Positions 13,109 to 20,057 of a stretch of 20,834 nt of DNA are shown piece by piece; position 1 is the first letter of the stretch; the number at the start of each line of letters is the position of its first letter. The translations under genes and the position numbers were made by a program. The notes under the pieces were generated by a model that was not told the origin of the DNA, ran no database searches, and saw only the letters and a program-made list of their open reading frames with translations. The DNA lies in the IMG/VR virus record IMGVR_UViG_3300037847_002096, positions 3,121 through 23,954 of that record, one strand, 5' to 3'. Source of the DNA: a virus.

Positions 13109-13557
13109 GCTGGACTGCAGTCTGGATAGCCTATGGCGCTCTTTGCGTCATGGCTTTTGTCGCTCCAAAAGCTAAGGCCATTCCTGTTATCCCAAATTTT
13201 CAGCAGGGGGTTTTGAACTCAACGACGACTACGAAGACAAAAGTCTCAGAAGTCATCAACTCGTATGAATACCGCACAGGCTATGAACTCAGCGTCTCTG
13301 GGACAAATATCGCTCCAAAAGGCGGTGAGATCTCTCCACGCGCTTTGACGACAACAACCAACACACTTAACGGCATCTCTAGTCGCTGGGTTGGCCTTGA
13401 CCCCGCTGACAAACCTGCCTGGAATATCGTTAACGAAGGCGCTAGCTTCCAATATGTTGAAACCTTGCAGGGGCCTGGCTTGGTTAATCACACCATCATT
13501 AACCGCGACACTGACATCGAGTCACTAACAGAGACGACAAGCACCTTTACCCAATGA
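13105..13557 (+). CDS. Exported protein 2
   Basis: 150 residues. An N-terminal signal sequence (MSWTAVWIAYGALCVMAFVA, with likely cleavage near AKA at residue 25) precedes a beta-rich body with Thr-rich runs (TTTTKTKVSEVI) and motifs GYELSVSGTNIAP and GPGLVNHTIINRDTDIESLT. Few cysteines remain in the mature part. Translationally coupled on both sides by 4-base overlaps, so it is probably made with its neighbours in a fixed ratio. I do not recognise the family. Confidence 0.78.
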   Translation: MSWTAVWIAYGALCVMAFVAPKAKAIPVIPNFQQGVLNSTTTTKTKVSEVINSYEYRTGYELSVSGTNIAPKGGEISPRALTTTTNTLNGISSRWVGLDPADKPAWNIVNEGASFQYVETLQGPGLVNHTIINRDTDIESLTETTSTFTQ

Positions 13558-14261
13558 AGCGAGTCATCGCAACGCTTTTGCTGCTTTCCACTCCAGCACA
13601 CGCACAGGTTTCAAGTACCGCCGCCCCAGTTGCAAATAGTTCTGGAAGTGTGACGAATCAGGCAGTTCAAGTAGTTCCAAGTCGGCAATTTACGAATACT
13701 TACGGTGGAGGGATTAGCTGCCAAGGCTCAACATTGAACATCAATCCCTTTATCAGCTCAACTACAGGCTGGGCTATTCCGTATGAATCGCACTACAACG
13801 AGCCGGTCTACGACACTATTGATCTCATTGGCGCGCACGATCAGGAAGGTAATGCCATCCCCGACGGCAGGCCTGATAATCCGGGCAATGTCCTTTTCTA
13901 TAAACCTATTCGTACGGGCCAAAAAACAAATCTTTCGATCAATGGCGGAATCACAGCCACAATCTCCATACCGTTAGATCGCAGTCATATCCGTTCGTGC
14001 CAAAAAGCTGCAGAAAAGCAGGTGGCACTTCTCGACGCACAACTTGCCGACAAGCGCCTCAACTACGAAATAGCCAGACTCAAGAACTGCGCTGAACTGA
14101 TGAAGAAGGGCATTATGTTCCACCCAGACTCGCCTTATTCAAAAATTTGCGCTGATGTTGTCCTAACCAATTCGCCAGGCGTGATTCCGCCCCATATCCA
14201 CCCGATTACTTCTTCAAAGCCCTCTGGTTCTGCCGACGCTGCCAAGCAGACTCAACCTTAA
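13554..14261 (+). CDS. Exported protein 3
   Basis: 235 residues. The signal peptide MKRVIATLLLLSTPAHA (cleavage after residue 17) is clear. The mature protein starts with a Ser/Val/Gln-rich stretch, then a beta region (GGISCQGSTLNINPF), then a helical segment (about residues 150-190, CQKAAEKQVALLDAQLADKR) with paired cysteines, and a Pro/His C-terminus (PPHIHPITSSK). The three ATGA-linked exported genes look like one functional unit. The end overlaps the oppositely oriented gene by 56 bases. Confidence 0.78.
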   Translation: MKRVIATLLLLSTPAHAQVSSTAAPVANSSGSVTNQAVQVVPSRQFTNTYGGGISCQGSTLNINPFISSTTGWAIPYESHYNEPVYDTIDLIGAHDQEGNAIPDGRPDNPGNVLFYKPIRTGQKTNLSINGGITATISIPLDRSHIRSCQKAAEKQVALLDAQLADKRLNYEIARLKNCAELMKKGIMFHPDSPYSKICADVVLTNSPGVIPPHIHPITSSKPSGSADAAKQTQP

Positions 14262-14964
14262 CTTTCTTTCCTAGCTTCTCTTTGATCTTCTTTATCGTCT
14301 TCTTGACCATTGGCTTGACCGCTTTAAGCAGCAAGTCACCCAAAGGTTTTGCAACGATGGCAGCAGTCGTCGCAACCGCAGCAATCGCCGCAGTCGTAAT
14401 GACAACAGGCGCACCAGGAAGATAATTGCTGATGATGGTTGGTACTCCAAGCGGCTCATAGATCGCTTCGCACTTACCATCGATCCGTTTGTAACCAATG
14501 ATGACGGCAGTTTGGCTCTTGTTCTTAGCGCCAATAGGTATTGCGTCCGGTGGTGGGCATGGAAGTTCTGTGGCTACTTTTGGGGCGTCCGGGACAGCAC
14601 CGGGCTTGGGAGAGACACTGTCCGGCTGATTTGGTTCATCAGCCGGTTTTTCTGTGTCTAAATCAAGTGCCGGTGGCTTGGCTTCCTGGAAACCTGCAGT
14701 GTTAGGCGTAAAGTCCAACGCCTTAAATGAAGGCATCGTTCCATCGCAGACAACTAAGTTGCCTCGCGGATCGTTGCTATAAGCCTCTTCGTTTCCTGGT
14801 TGTGAATTTCGTGTCTCTACACAACCCGGAATATCTGCTACCGGAAAACCAAGCTGCAACGTAATCGGTGGCTCACTTGGAATACTCTGTGGTGGCATTG
14901 TTCGCCAAGCAGGGATTTCTGGAACAAAGACCCCTCGCACCCCAATCTCAGGAATTTCCGGCAT
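14206..14964 (-). CDS. Pro-rich protein with C-terminal membrane segment and basic tail
   Basis: About 252 residues from the ATG at 14964 (MPEIPEIGVRGVFVPEIPAW); a TTG at 15012 would add 16 residues but has no supporting features. The N-terminal half is rich in Pro with repeated PEIP. The middle is Pro/Asp/Glu rich and probably disordered. Near the C-terminus a hydrophobic stretch (VVITTAAIAAVATTAAIVA) is followed by a very basic tail (KKTIKKIKEKLGKKVKVESA). It could be tail-anchored in a membrane or bind nucleic acid. It overlaps convergently with exported protein 3. Confidence 0.72.
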   Translation of the reverse strand: MPEIPEIGVRGVFVPEIPAWRTMPPQSIPSEPPITLQLGFPVADIPGCVETRNSQPGNEEAYSNDPRGNLVVCDGTMPSFKALDFTPNTAGFQEAKPPALDLDTEKPADEPNQPDSVSPKPGAVPDAPKVATELPCPPPDAIPIGAKNKSQTAVIIGYKRIDGKCEAIYEPLGVPTIISNYLPGAPVVITTAAIAAVATTAAIVAKPLGDLLLKAVKPMVKKTIKKIKEKLGKKVKVESAWQRRQNQRALKK

Positions 14965-15280
14965 GAAGTCAGAACGATTTACAGCAGGCAAAGAGCTTTG
15001 GATTGAACGCAACCGCAGACGCGAAGGCCCGCCTGTTGTTTACACCGTAAAGGCAGGCAAAACAGCACAACTATTTACCGATCCAAAAGCCATCCTCAAG
15101 TGGGTTAAATGGCCAAAAGGTACGCCAACTGGTGACGCCTTACGCGAATGGCTTAAATCCTTTGAGCAGAAACCAGCAACACCCGCGCCAGAACTTGATA
15201 TGGCAAAAATCAAGGCGGAAGGTTTTGGGCCTGAAGCTCATGACGACGACCCAACCGCCAACACTAAAATGGTGACTTGA
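14963..15280 (+). CDS. Small hypothetical protein sharing a start site with the divergent gene
   Basis: 105 residues (MKSERFTAGKELWIERNRRR). Its first two codon bases overlap the ATG of the opposite gene inside a CATG. A weak AGGA lies about 9 bases upstream. The protein is Lys/Arg rich at the start and acidic at the end (PEAHDDDPTANTKMVT), with an internal WVKWPKGTPTGDALREWLKS that looks like a small folded core. No family recognised. It ends in a 17-base overlap with the small membrane protein gene on the opposite strand. Confidence 0.7.
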   Translation: MKSERFTAGKELWIERNRRREGPPVVYTVKAGKTAQLFTDPKAILKWVKWPKGTPTGDALREWLKSFEQKPATPAPELDMAKIKAEGFGPEAHDDDPTANTKMVT

Positions 15281-15494
15281 TTGGCAGTCCAGTCTCTGTT
15301 GGCAGTTCAGGCATTACGTCGTCAATCTGACCAGGCATCATTTCTGTGATCATGCCGCTCAACTCACCCTTCAGCTCGCTGATGTAGTGCTTGGTGATTG
15401 ACGGAATGCGTGAATAGAACACAACCGTTCCAACAACCATTGCTCCAGACATCACAAAGGATGCGGCAGCCATTACGTTGAAAAGCTTTTGCAT
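15264..15494 (-). CDS. Small membrane-anchored protein
   Basis: 76 residues from the ATG at 15494 (MQKLFNVMAAASFVMSGAMV); the longer open frame upstream lies in the terminator region and is rejected. Residues 6-26 form a membrane or signal anchor. The rest is a helix (HYISELKGELSGMITEM) and a Pro-rich C-terminus (PELPTETGLPIKS). Small cyanophage membrane proteins of this layout come to mind, but the role is unknown. It follows the barrel-protein gene after a terminator. Confidence 0.65.
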   Translation of the reverse strand: MQKLFNVMAAASFVMSGAMVVGTVVFYSRIPSITKHYISELKGELSGMITEMMPGQIDDVMPELPTETGLPIKSPF

Positions 15495-15497
15495 ATG

Positions 15498-15520
15498 AAA
15501 AAGGCCCCAGTGAAGGGGCC
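15498..15520 (-). terminator. Rho-independent terminator of the tail/barrel operon
   Basis: On the minus strand GGCCCC, loop TTCACT, GGGGCC, then TTTTT (15498-15502). It follows the barrel-protein gene and lies just before the start of the small membrane gene at 15494. Confidence 0.85.
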
Positions 15521-15552
15521 GCGAACGTGTGAGGTTCCAGCTAAAAGCTAGC

Positions 15553-15906
15553 TCAGAAGCTGTACTTCGCACCAAGTTTGGTTCCAATCGCAGGATCATC
15601 CTCGGCGGTGATGAAGCTCAGCTCGCCATAGATGCTGAAGTCCTCAGCAGCTTGGACACTGGCACCGACTTTGCCAGAAAGCTCAAGCTCAGTGTCACCA
15701 TCCGCAGGAGAGACGATCGCAGGCCCAGCTTGCACGTAATAGCCATAGGCTCCACCGCCTCCTTCAATTCCAATATGGAGATCTGTCGTGGATCCTAGGT
15801 ACTTTTCCTGATAGCCACCGTTATTTTCCACGTTCACATAGGGGCCTGCCAAGGCAGCTGAACCAGCGAGAACACCAGAAACAGCGATTGCGAGTGTTTT
15901 GATCAT
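15553..15906 (-). CDS. Exported beta-barrel-like (porin-like) protein
   Basis: 117 residues. The signal peptide MIKTLAIAVSGVLAGSAALA (cleavage after residue 20) precedes a series of short alternating strands typical of small outer-membrane barrels (GPYVNVENNGGY, LHIGIEGGGGAYGYYVQAGP, ELSGKVGASVQ, GTKLGAKYSF), ending in Phe as outer-membrane proteins often do. At about 97 mature residues it is small for a closed barrel and may act as an oligomer. Its location in the tail operon suggests insertion into the host outer membrane to alter permeability or block reinfection. Function is inferred. Confidence 0.78.
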   Translation of the reverse strand: MIKTLAIAVSGVLAGSAALAGPYVNVENNGGYQEKYLGSTTDLHIGIEGGGGAYGYYVQAGPAIVSPADGDTELELSGKVGASVQAAEDFSIYGELSFITAEDDPAIGTKLGAKYSF

Positions 15907-15917
15907 TTGGAAGAGAA

Positions 15918-16043
15918 CTAACGTTTTCCTTGCCCACGATACTTCTTTCGTCCATGGGACGGTTTTGAATTTGTCCCATCACCTTGTCTAGATTTTTTGG
16001 GTTTGCTAGGGACAAAATTTTGCCCGCTTAATGACTTGGCCAT
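15918..16043 (-). CDS. 41-residue Lys/Arg-rich protein
   Basis: ATG at 16043 shares one base with the stop of the upstream gene (TGATG). The sequence begins MAKSLSGQNFVPSKPKKSRQ and ends with a cluster of basic residues (GRKKYRGQGKR). This is a likely real, very small gene: the start overlap and the strong basic composition are non-random, and I recall related tiny proteins in marine cyanophages. It might bind nucleic acid or pack with virion proteins. Function unknown. Confidence 0.62.
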   Translation of the reverse strand: MAKSLSGQNFVPSKPKKSRQGDGTNSKPSHGRKKYRGQGKR

Positions 16044-16204
16044 CAGCCGCGAAACTGTTGGTATTTCTTGGCAAGACCTGTAAACAGACCATGCATTGGA
16101 TGATCAGGATCATCACGACGATCGAAGACGTACAGCTCATTGAGCCATTTGACGCGATTGCTCATCGCCTCAACGTCTTCCGCACCAGGCTTGTTAGGGA
16201 TCAT
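16043..16204 (-). CDS. Small hypothetical protein
   Basis: 53 residues from the ATG at 16204 (MIPNKPGAEDVEAMSNRVKW); an ATG at 16222 (MQRPDPMIP) is a good alternative and overlaps the upstream stop. The motif LNELYVFDRRDDPDHPMHGL, with FTGLAKKYQQFRG after it, looks like a compact helical protein. The gene shares its stop with the next gene start. I recall similar small proteins in cyanophages but no function. Confidence 0.6.
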   Translation of the reverse strand: MIPNKPGAEDVEAMSNRVKWLNELYVFDRRDDPDHPMHGLFTGLAKKYQQFRG

Positions 16205-16208
16205 CGGG

Positions 16209-16454
16209 TCAGGGCGCTGCATCAGAATTAGTCCACGCATCCGTGGCAAGAATGGTTGAAATTTCCTCTTTTGTGTATGGACCTTCTGTGTTCGTCAGGC
16301 TTGAGACAAAAGAGGGTTCGTCACTGTCCCATTTTATAAACGTCTTCGTGGTGTCAACACTTAAACGCACGGTCTCGACAGATGTCTCACATACTTGAGA
16401 GAAATCAACAGAACTAAGGTCAGAAGCTTGAATGACGAGATACGTTCGAGCCAT
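16209..16454 (-). CDS. Small structural-type protein
   Basis: 81 residues (MARTYLVIQASDLSSVDFSQ). Strands and short helices in the first half (ETVRLSVDTTKTFIKWDSD) are followed by a Glu/Thr helix (KEEISTILATDAW). A ribosome binding site GAGGT lies about 6 bases upstream, inside the preceding stop region. It sits between the LamG-like gene and tiny proteins, so it may be a tail or receptor-binding accessory. No firm family; it resembles short proteins found next to tail genes in cyanophages. Confidence 0.65.
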   Translation of the reverse strand: MARTYLVIQASDLSSVDFSQVCETSVETVRLSVDTTKTFIKWDSDEPSFVSSLTNTEGPYTKEEISTILATDAWTNSDAAP

Positions 16455-16456
16455 GA

Positions 16457-17314
16457 TTAGAACCTCCCGCTTAAAGCGTTGTAATTTTGCAAAACTTCTG
16501 ATGCTGTAAGCGCTTTTGTGTAAACCAGAAAATGGGCAATTCGACCATCTAAATAAGCATAACTTGCACCACCGATATCAAAACTATTGCTGGTTGATTT
16601 TAAGCCAAGACTGGTATTAGTACTAACATACTTTGCGTCTTCAGCGCCATCAATATAGGTATAAAAAGCATTATTAGTTACATCCAAAACGACTGCAACA
16701 TTGTGCCAGGTGTTGGCGCTTAATGCATTGCTGGAAGTTGAGAATCTTTTGGAGCTACTTGTATCGGTGACCATCGCAACAATTGCATTTGATGTTCCTC
16801 CGCCAGCATCACCCGCACCGGTATTATCTCTAGAGTATACACTTGCATCATGCCAGATAACTAATGGAGAACCAGTGGATACTTGATTCATAGCCACAAA
16901 AGCTCTGTCGCCCGAAGTTGTGTCTAGGTATGTCCAGAAAGATATAGTTATATCAGTTTCAGTAATAGCAGAATTTATTTGTGTGCCGAGAGTCACGTCA
17001 TCATTAGTTCCATCAAACTCAATAGAGCCACCATTCGCGCTGTTAAAAGTAGGACCATTAACCAAAGTCCCATCATTGTTGTTTCCGCTTAAATCAGTCC
17101 AAGTTGTACCAGAGCCGGGATAAGAGTTAGTGTCTCCAGCGTCTAAATGAACGATAAGGCTGGTTGTTACAAGCCCTGACGGCGCTTGGGTTGCAGGCCA
17201 TTTAGAAGCATTTTTATAAATTAGCTGTGAGGTTAAATCAAAAATGCCGCTCGCAGAGCTGCTGGTTGGCTCGCTTTCAGTTGATGTGATTAAATTACGA
17301 TTCCAATAACGCAT
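16457..17314 (-). CDS. LamG/concanavalin-A-like adhesin, tail protein
   Basis: 285 residues. The N-terminus (MRYWNRNLITSTESEPTSSS) is a short linker; residues about 54-285 form a concanavalin A-like (LamG) jelly-roll, with VHLDAGDTNSYPGSGTTWTD, DLSGNNNDGTLVNG, SIEFDGTNDDVTLG and ITISFWTYLDTTSG. Such domains bind carbohydrates and are common in phage receptor-binding proteins. The start is preceded by GAGGAG at good distance and overlaps the previous gene by one base. The gene is clearly more A/T-rich than neighbours, suggesting module exchange. Confidence 0.85.
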   Translation of the reverse strand: MRYWNRNLITSTESEPTSSSASGIFDLTSQLIYKNASKWPATQAPSGLVTTSLIVHLDAGDTNSYPGSGTTWTDLSGNNNDGTLVNGPTFNSANGGSIEFDGTNDDVTLGTQINSAITETDITISFWTYLDTTSGDRAFVAMNQVSTGSPLVIWHDASVYSRDNTGAGDAGGGTSNAIVAMVTDTSSSKRFSTSSNALSANTWHNVAVVLDVTNNAFYTYIDGAEDAKYVSTNTSLGLKSTSNSFDIGGASYAYLDGRIAHFLVYTKALTASEVLQNYNALSGRF

Positions 17315-17676
17315 CAGCTAATCTCCTCATAAGAGCAAATTGCCTGCAAATCACTTGCTGCGCTTGCAGTTACCGTAATCTTGTCGTTTTCTTCCAAATA
17401 AAGCTGCGTGTCTTTTGACACCACAACCAAAGTGGCTTCAGCCGGAACATCAATGTTTTTGGTTAAATTAAAGTTGTTTGATCCGGCTTTTTGCAAAATT
17501 ACATCGACAGAAGCAGTATTGGTTCCGTCAACGTTTGAAACGATAAGAGAGTTGATTTTAAATACTTTGTTGCTTGAAGCGGCGTTTGCCACAAGATCAG
17601 TCGCCGACGTACCAACAGCAACTCCAACGCTTTTCCCGGTGACAGTTGTCAGTCCTGCAATGTTTGGAGCGGTCAT
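17314..17676 (-). CDS. Small virion/tail-associated protein
   Basis: 120 residues (MTAPNIAGLTTVTGKSVGVA). Strand-rich with repeated T, V and N, for example KINSLIVSNVDGTNTASVDV and LYLEENDKITVTASAASD, matching small beta-sandwich tail accessory proteins, though I cannot name the family. The perfect ribosome binding sequence AGGTGA lies 4 bases upstream of the ATG. It sits between the collagen-like fibre and the LamG protein and probably forms part of the fibre complex. Confidence 0.7.
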   Translation of the reverse strand: MTAPNIAGLTTVTGKSVGVAVGTSATDLVANAASSNKVFKINSLIVSNVDGTNTASVDVILQKAGSNNFNLTKNIDVPAEATLVVVSKDTQLYLEENDKITVTASAASDLQAICSYEEIS

Positions 17677-17687
17677 GGCGTCACCTC

Positions 17688-19391
17688 TTAGCTAAAGATT
17701 AGCGCAATAGCAGTCGATTGAGCACGGGACATGCCACCGCCACTACCACCGCCACCGGAGGACTCAAATACTGCCAGAGCAAAGTCAGCATCAACCATTG
17801 ACAGGTTGCTACTACGTCTGATCGATACCGTAAATCCAGTAGTCGCTACGCTGGAATATCCCAACATCTCGATAGCACTGAATTCAGTCCCGAGAGAGCC
17901 AGTCAGCTGGATGGAATATCCAGCCGAAGACATTGAGGTAGTAAACAGAACCTCATATACACCAGTATTTGACGTTCTAGTAACAGACGCAATGTTGGAA
18001 CTGCCGTTCAGCGTACAGGTGCCGGTTGTACTCTGACTAGCGACATTAGCCCAGGCATCGGCGCCACCACCACCACCGCCACTACCACCAGATCCATTCG
18101 ATGCAGCCGTGAGTCGGCCTTGTGCGTCAACAGTGATGTTTGCCGACGTGTAACTGCCAGCCGTTACGGTCGTGTCTGCAAGCTTTGCAGCAGTAACAAC
18201 GTCATCGTCGATGGTGAACGTTGCACCGCTGTTGGAAACGGTGATATCGCCTTTATCACCATCCGAAAGGCTGCCACCAGACTGAGCCACCCATGCGTAG
18301 TCAGATCCGTTCCAGCTCAATACTTGACCAGAGCTAGCCCCAGAAACGTTTAAGTGAACGTCAACATCGCTGTTTGCATAGGCCGTAGTTTGATCAACCC
18401 AAGAAAGTGCTCCAGAGCCGTTAGTTTTTAAAACTTGGTTGGCTGATCCGTCTGTGGCTGGAAGCGTAAAAGTAATGTTGCCGCTGAAGTCAGCATGAGC
18501 AGGCGCTTTTAATGCCGCATAATGCGCATTGCTTGACTCACAGTAAAGACGAACTTCAGACTGCGTCCCGGTGTTTTTGATGCCAAGGATGCCACTGGAA
18601 ATGAACTTTGAGTTCATGTCCAAGTCGCCACCAAGCTGGGGCGTTGTATCTAAAACAATGTCTGTGCCACCATTGGCACCGTCTGCACCATCCGCTCCAT
18701 CGGCGCCTGCAGGGCCTGTTGCACCAGTAGCGCCTGTTGCACCAGTAGCGCCTGTTGGCCCTTGCGGCCCTGTTGCGCCTGTGTCGCCTTTGGGGATTGA
18801 AAAATCAAAAACTGCAGCAGCAGAAGTACCGCTATTAGTAACTGTTGCACTTGATCCAGCGGCCCCAGTGCTTACCGTCCCAACGGCGATAGTTGCAGCG
18901 GCACCATCTGCACCATCTGTACCGTCGGCACCATCTGCACCTGCAGCACCTGCAGCACCTGTTGCACCTGTTGCACCTGTTGCACCTTGTGGTCCTGTAG
19001 CGCCAGTAGCACCGGTTGCACCAGTTGCACCTTGAGGAATAGAAAAATCAAAAACTGCAGCAGCGGAACTTCCGCTATTGGTGACTGTTGCGCTACTGCC
19101 TGCAGCACCTGTCGTTACCGTTCCAACCGCAATAGTGGCCGCAGCACCATCTGCACCATCTGCGCCTGCTGGACCTGTAGCACCAGTAGCGCCAGTAGCG
19201 CCAGCAGGGCCTGTAGGGCCTGTAGGGCCTGTAGCACCAGTTGCACCTGTAGCGCCAGTTGGGCCAGTCGCACCCCGCGTTCCGGTAGTCAGCTCAACCG
19301 TTGTTGTTTTTGGTGTCTCAACAACAGTCGTGCTGTTCGCTGTCGTCACTTCGACAGTGTTTGCCTGCGTCGTGACGTTTACGGTGGTCAT
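17688..19391 (-). CDS. Collagen-like tail fibre / receptor-binding protein
   Basis: 567 residues. The short N-terminal tail-attachment part (1-39) is Thr/Val-rich. Three G-x-y blocks (about residues 40-83, 121-163, 202-241) alternate with two copies of a 37-residue beta module (84-120 and 165-201; core SSATVTNSG and [10 protein letters not shown]). The C-terminal half (from about 245) is Ser/Thr/Gly-rich with WVDQ and [11 protein letters not shown] motifs, then a Gly-rich linker (residues 433-443), and ends with a small domain and a Gly/Ser tail. Such fibres form trimers. Its start overlaps the upstream gene in ATGA. Confidence 0.88.
   Translation of the reverse strand: MTTVNVTTQANTVEVTTANSTTVVETPKTTTVELTTGTRGATGPTGATGATGATGPTGPTGPAGATGATGATGPAGADGADGAAATIAVGTVTTGAAGSSATVTNSGSSAAAVFDFSIPQGATGATGATGATGPQGATGATGATGAAGAAGADGADGTDGADGAAATIAVGTVSTGAAGSSATVTNSGTSAAAVFDFSIPKGDTGATGPQGPTGATGATGATGATGPAGADGADGADGANGGTDIVLDTTPQLGGDLDMNSKFISSGILGIKNTGTQSEVRLYCESSNAHYAALKAPAHADFSGNITFTLPATDGSANQVLKTNGSGALSWVDQTTAYANSDVDVHLNVSGASSGQVLSWNGSDYAWVAQSGGSLSDGDKGDITVSNSGATFTIDDDVVTAAKLADTTVTAGSYTSANITVDAQGRLTAASNGSGGSGGGGGGADAWANVASQSTTGTCTLNGSSNIASVTRTSNTGVYEVLFTTSMSSAGYSIQLTGSLGTEFSAIEMLGYSSVATTGFTVSIRRSSNLSMVDADFALAVFESSGGGGSGGGMSRAQSTAIALIFS
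18789..18899 (-). repeat. Interblock module, copy 2
   Basis: Codes [15 protein letters not shown] then [20 protein letters not shown] and PK. It is nearly identical in protein to the copy at 19032-19142, with a period of 243 bases. Confidence 0.8.
19032..19142 (-). repeat. Interblock module, copy 1
   Basis: Codes [15 protein letters not shown] then [20 protein letters not shown] and PQ. It lies between the first and second GXY blocks and is the upstream copy of the 37-residue module pair. Confidence 0.8.
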
Positions 19392-19729
19392 GGCGCTGTA
19401 TATCCTTGGCTGACAAAAATTATGCCTTCCAAGTAATACTCACGCGTACCACCTGAGTCCTCAAGCAGTACGTCATAACGAAGTTCGTTAGGGAAAGCTG
19501 CGGTCTGCGTATCAGTCAAGCTGATGCTCACCTGCCCGTTGCTTCGGTTCGTATAAGCAACCGCAAAATCAGCCGACTTTGTGGTGCGAGCCTCGTCCCA
19601 CGCTTGTGCGTAAACCGTAAAACCAGTCAGATCAATAGCTGCGTTACTGCTGTCCTTAAACTGCAGATCAAGCGAATAGTCCGCCCGACGCTGCAACGTG
19701 AAGTTATAAGTGCCAGGGGATACAGCCAT
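19388..19729 (-). CDS. BppU-like baseplate / fibre-connecting protein
   Basis: 113 residues ([20 protein letters not shown]). The pattern of a strand followed by [54 protein letters not shown] and [13 protein letters not shown] matches the small BppU-N-like fold found in phage baseplate upper and fibre-connecting proteins. It probably joins the fibre to the tail tip. A strong AGGAGG lies 6 bases upstream of the ATG. Its stop overlaps the collagen-like fibre start, so the two are co-translated. Confidence 0.72.
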   Translation of the reverse strand: MAVSPGTYNFTLQRRADYSLDLQFKDSSNAAIDLTGFTVYAQAWDEARTTKSADFAVAYTNRSNGQVSISLTDTQTAAFPNELRYDVLLEDSGGTREYYLEGIIFVSQGYTAP

Positions 19730-19731
19730 AA

Positions 19732-19746
19732 CAAGCCTCCTGCTTG
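19732..19746 (-). promoter_or_regulatory. Ribosome binding site inside a small hairpin
   Basis: Minus strand CAAGC, loop AGGAG, GCTTG: a perfect 5-bp stem whose loop presents most of the AGGAGG ribosome binding sequence (19736-19741) of the BppU-like gene, 6 bases from its ATG. Confidence 0.5.
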
Positions 19747-19760
19747 GATTTTACACCCGT

Positions 19761-20042
19761 TTAAGTCGGTTCAACAGGCCACGTAATGTCATTAGGAAAG
19801 CCTGTCTGCGAAGGAACATCGCGAAGCGCTTGGCGATAAGCGCGCCAATCATCACTCAAAGTGAGGTCAGAGCCTGCACGCCAATCTGTTTGCTGAAGCA
19901 GCCGGTCTCGTTCTTGGCGGACTTGTGCTGCTTTCCTTGTATCCGCCTCGGAAGCATGTTGAGCTTCCATTGCGTCCCACTGCGATTCCTCTTCTGCAGT
20001 GAATTGAACGTTGCCTTCTGGTGTTGCGTGAAAACGTGCCAT
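19761..20042 (-). CDS. Tail fibre assembly chaperone-like protein
   Basis: 93 residues (MARFHATPEGNVQFTAEEES). The C-terminal half RDRLLQQTDWRAGSDLTLSD, DDWRAYRQALRDV and TGFPNDITWPVEP is the common phage tail assembly chaperone motif (RDxLLxxTDW ... WxxYRQALRD ... GFPxxxxWP). These proteins help fibres fold or assemble. A ribosome site AGGAG lies 9 bases upstream. It sits between two fibre genes, the expected place. Confidence 0.82.
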   Translation of the reverse strand: MARFHATPEGNVQFTAEEESQWDAMEAQHASEADTRKAAQVRQERDRLLQQTDWRAGSDLTLSDDWRAYRQALRDVPSQTGFPNDITWPVEPT

Positions 20043-20057
20043 GGTCAGATGCTCCTA

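Larger units (their letters stand above)
18669..19274 (-). repeat. Collagen-like GXY repeat region
   Basis: Within the tail-fibre gene, three GXY blocks encoded by 19274-19140, 19031-18897 and 18788-18669, dominated by GAT, GPT, GPA and GAD triplets. Repetitive DNA of this kind slips and recombines easily, so block length may vary between phages. Confidence 0.85.

Noticed and set aside
15495-15599. Upstream extension of the small membrane protein at 15264-15494
   Set aside because: It reads through the terminator and into the barrel-protein gene; the ATG at 15494 starts exactly at a membrane segment.
15821-16015. Minus-strand 64-codon frame across the barrel-protein start
   Set aside because: It lies in a different frame from two better-supported genes (15553-15906 and 15918-16043).
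18669-19274. Direct repeats resembling a CRISPR array
   Set aside because: The repeats code for GXY triplets and beta modules within a single gene, with no regular repeat-spacer lengths.
18571-19413. Plus-strand open frames rich in Val-Ala-Pro repeats
   Set aside because: They are the antisense reading of the collagen-like GXY blocks; the repeat composition keeps all frames open.
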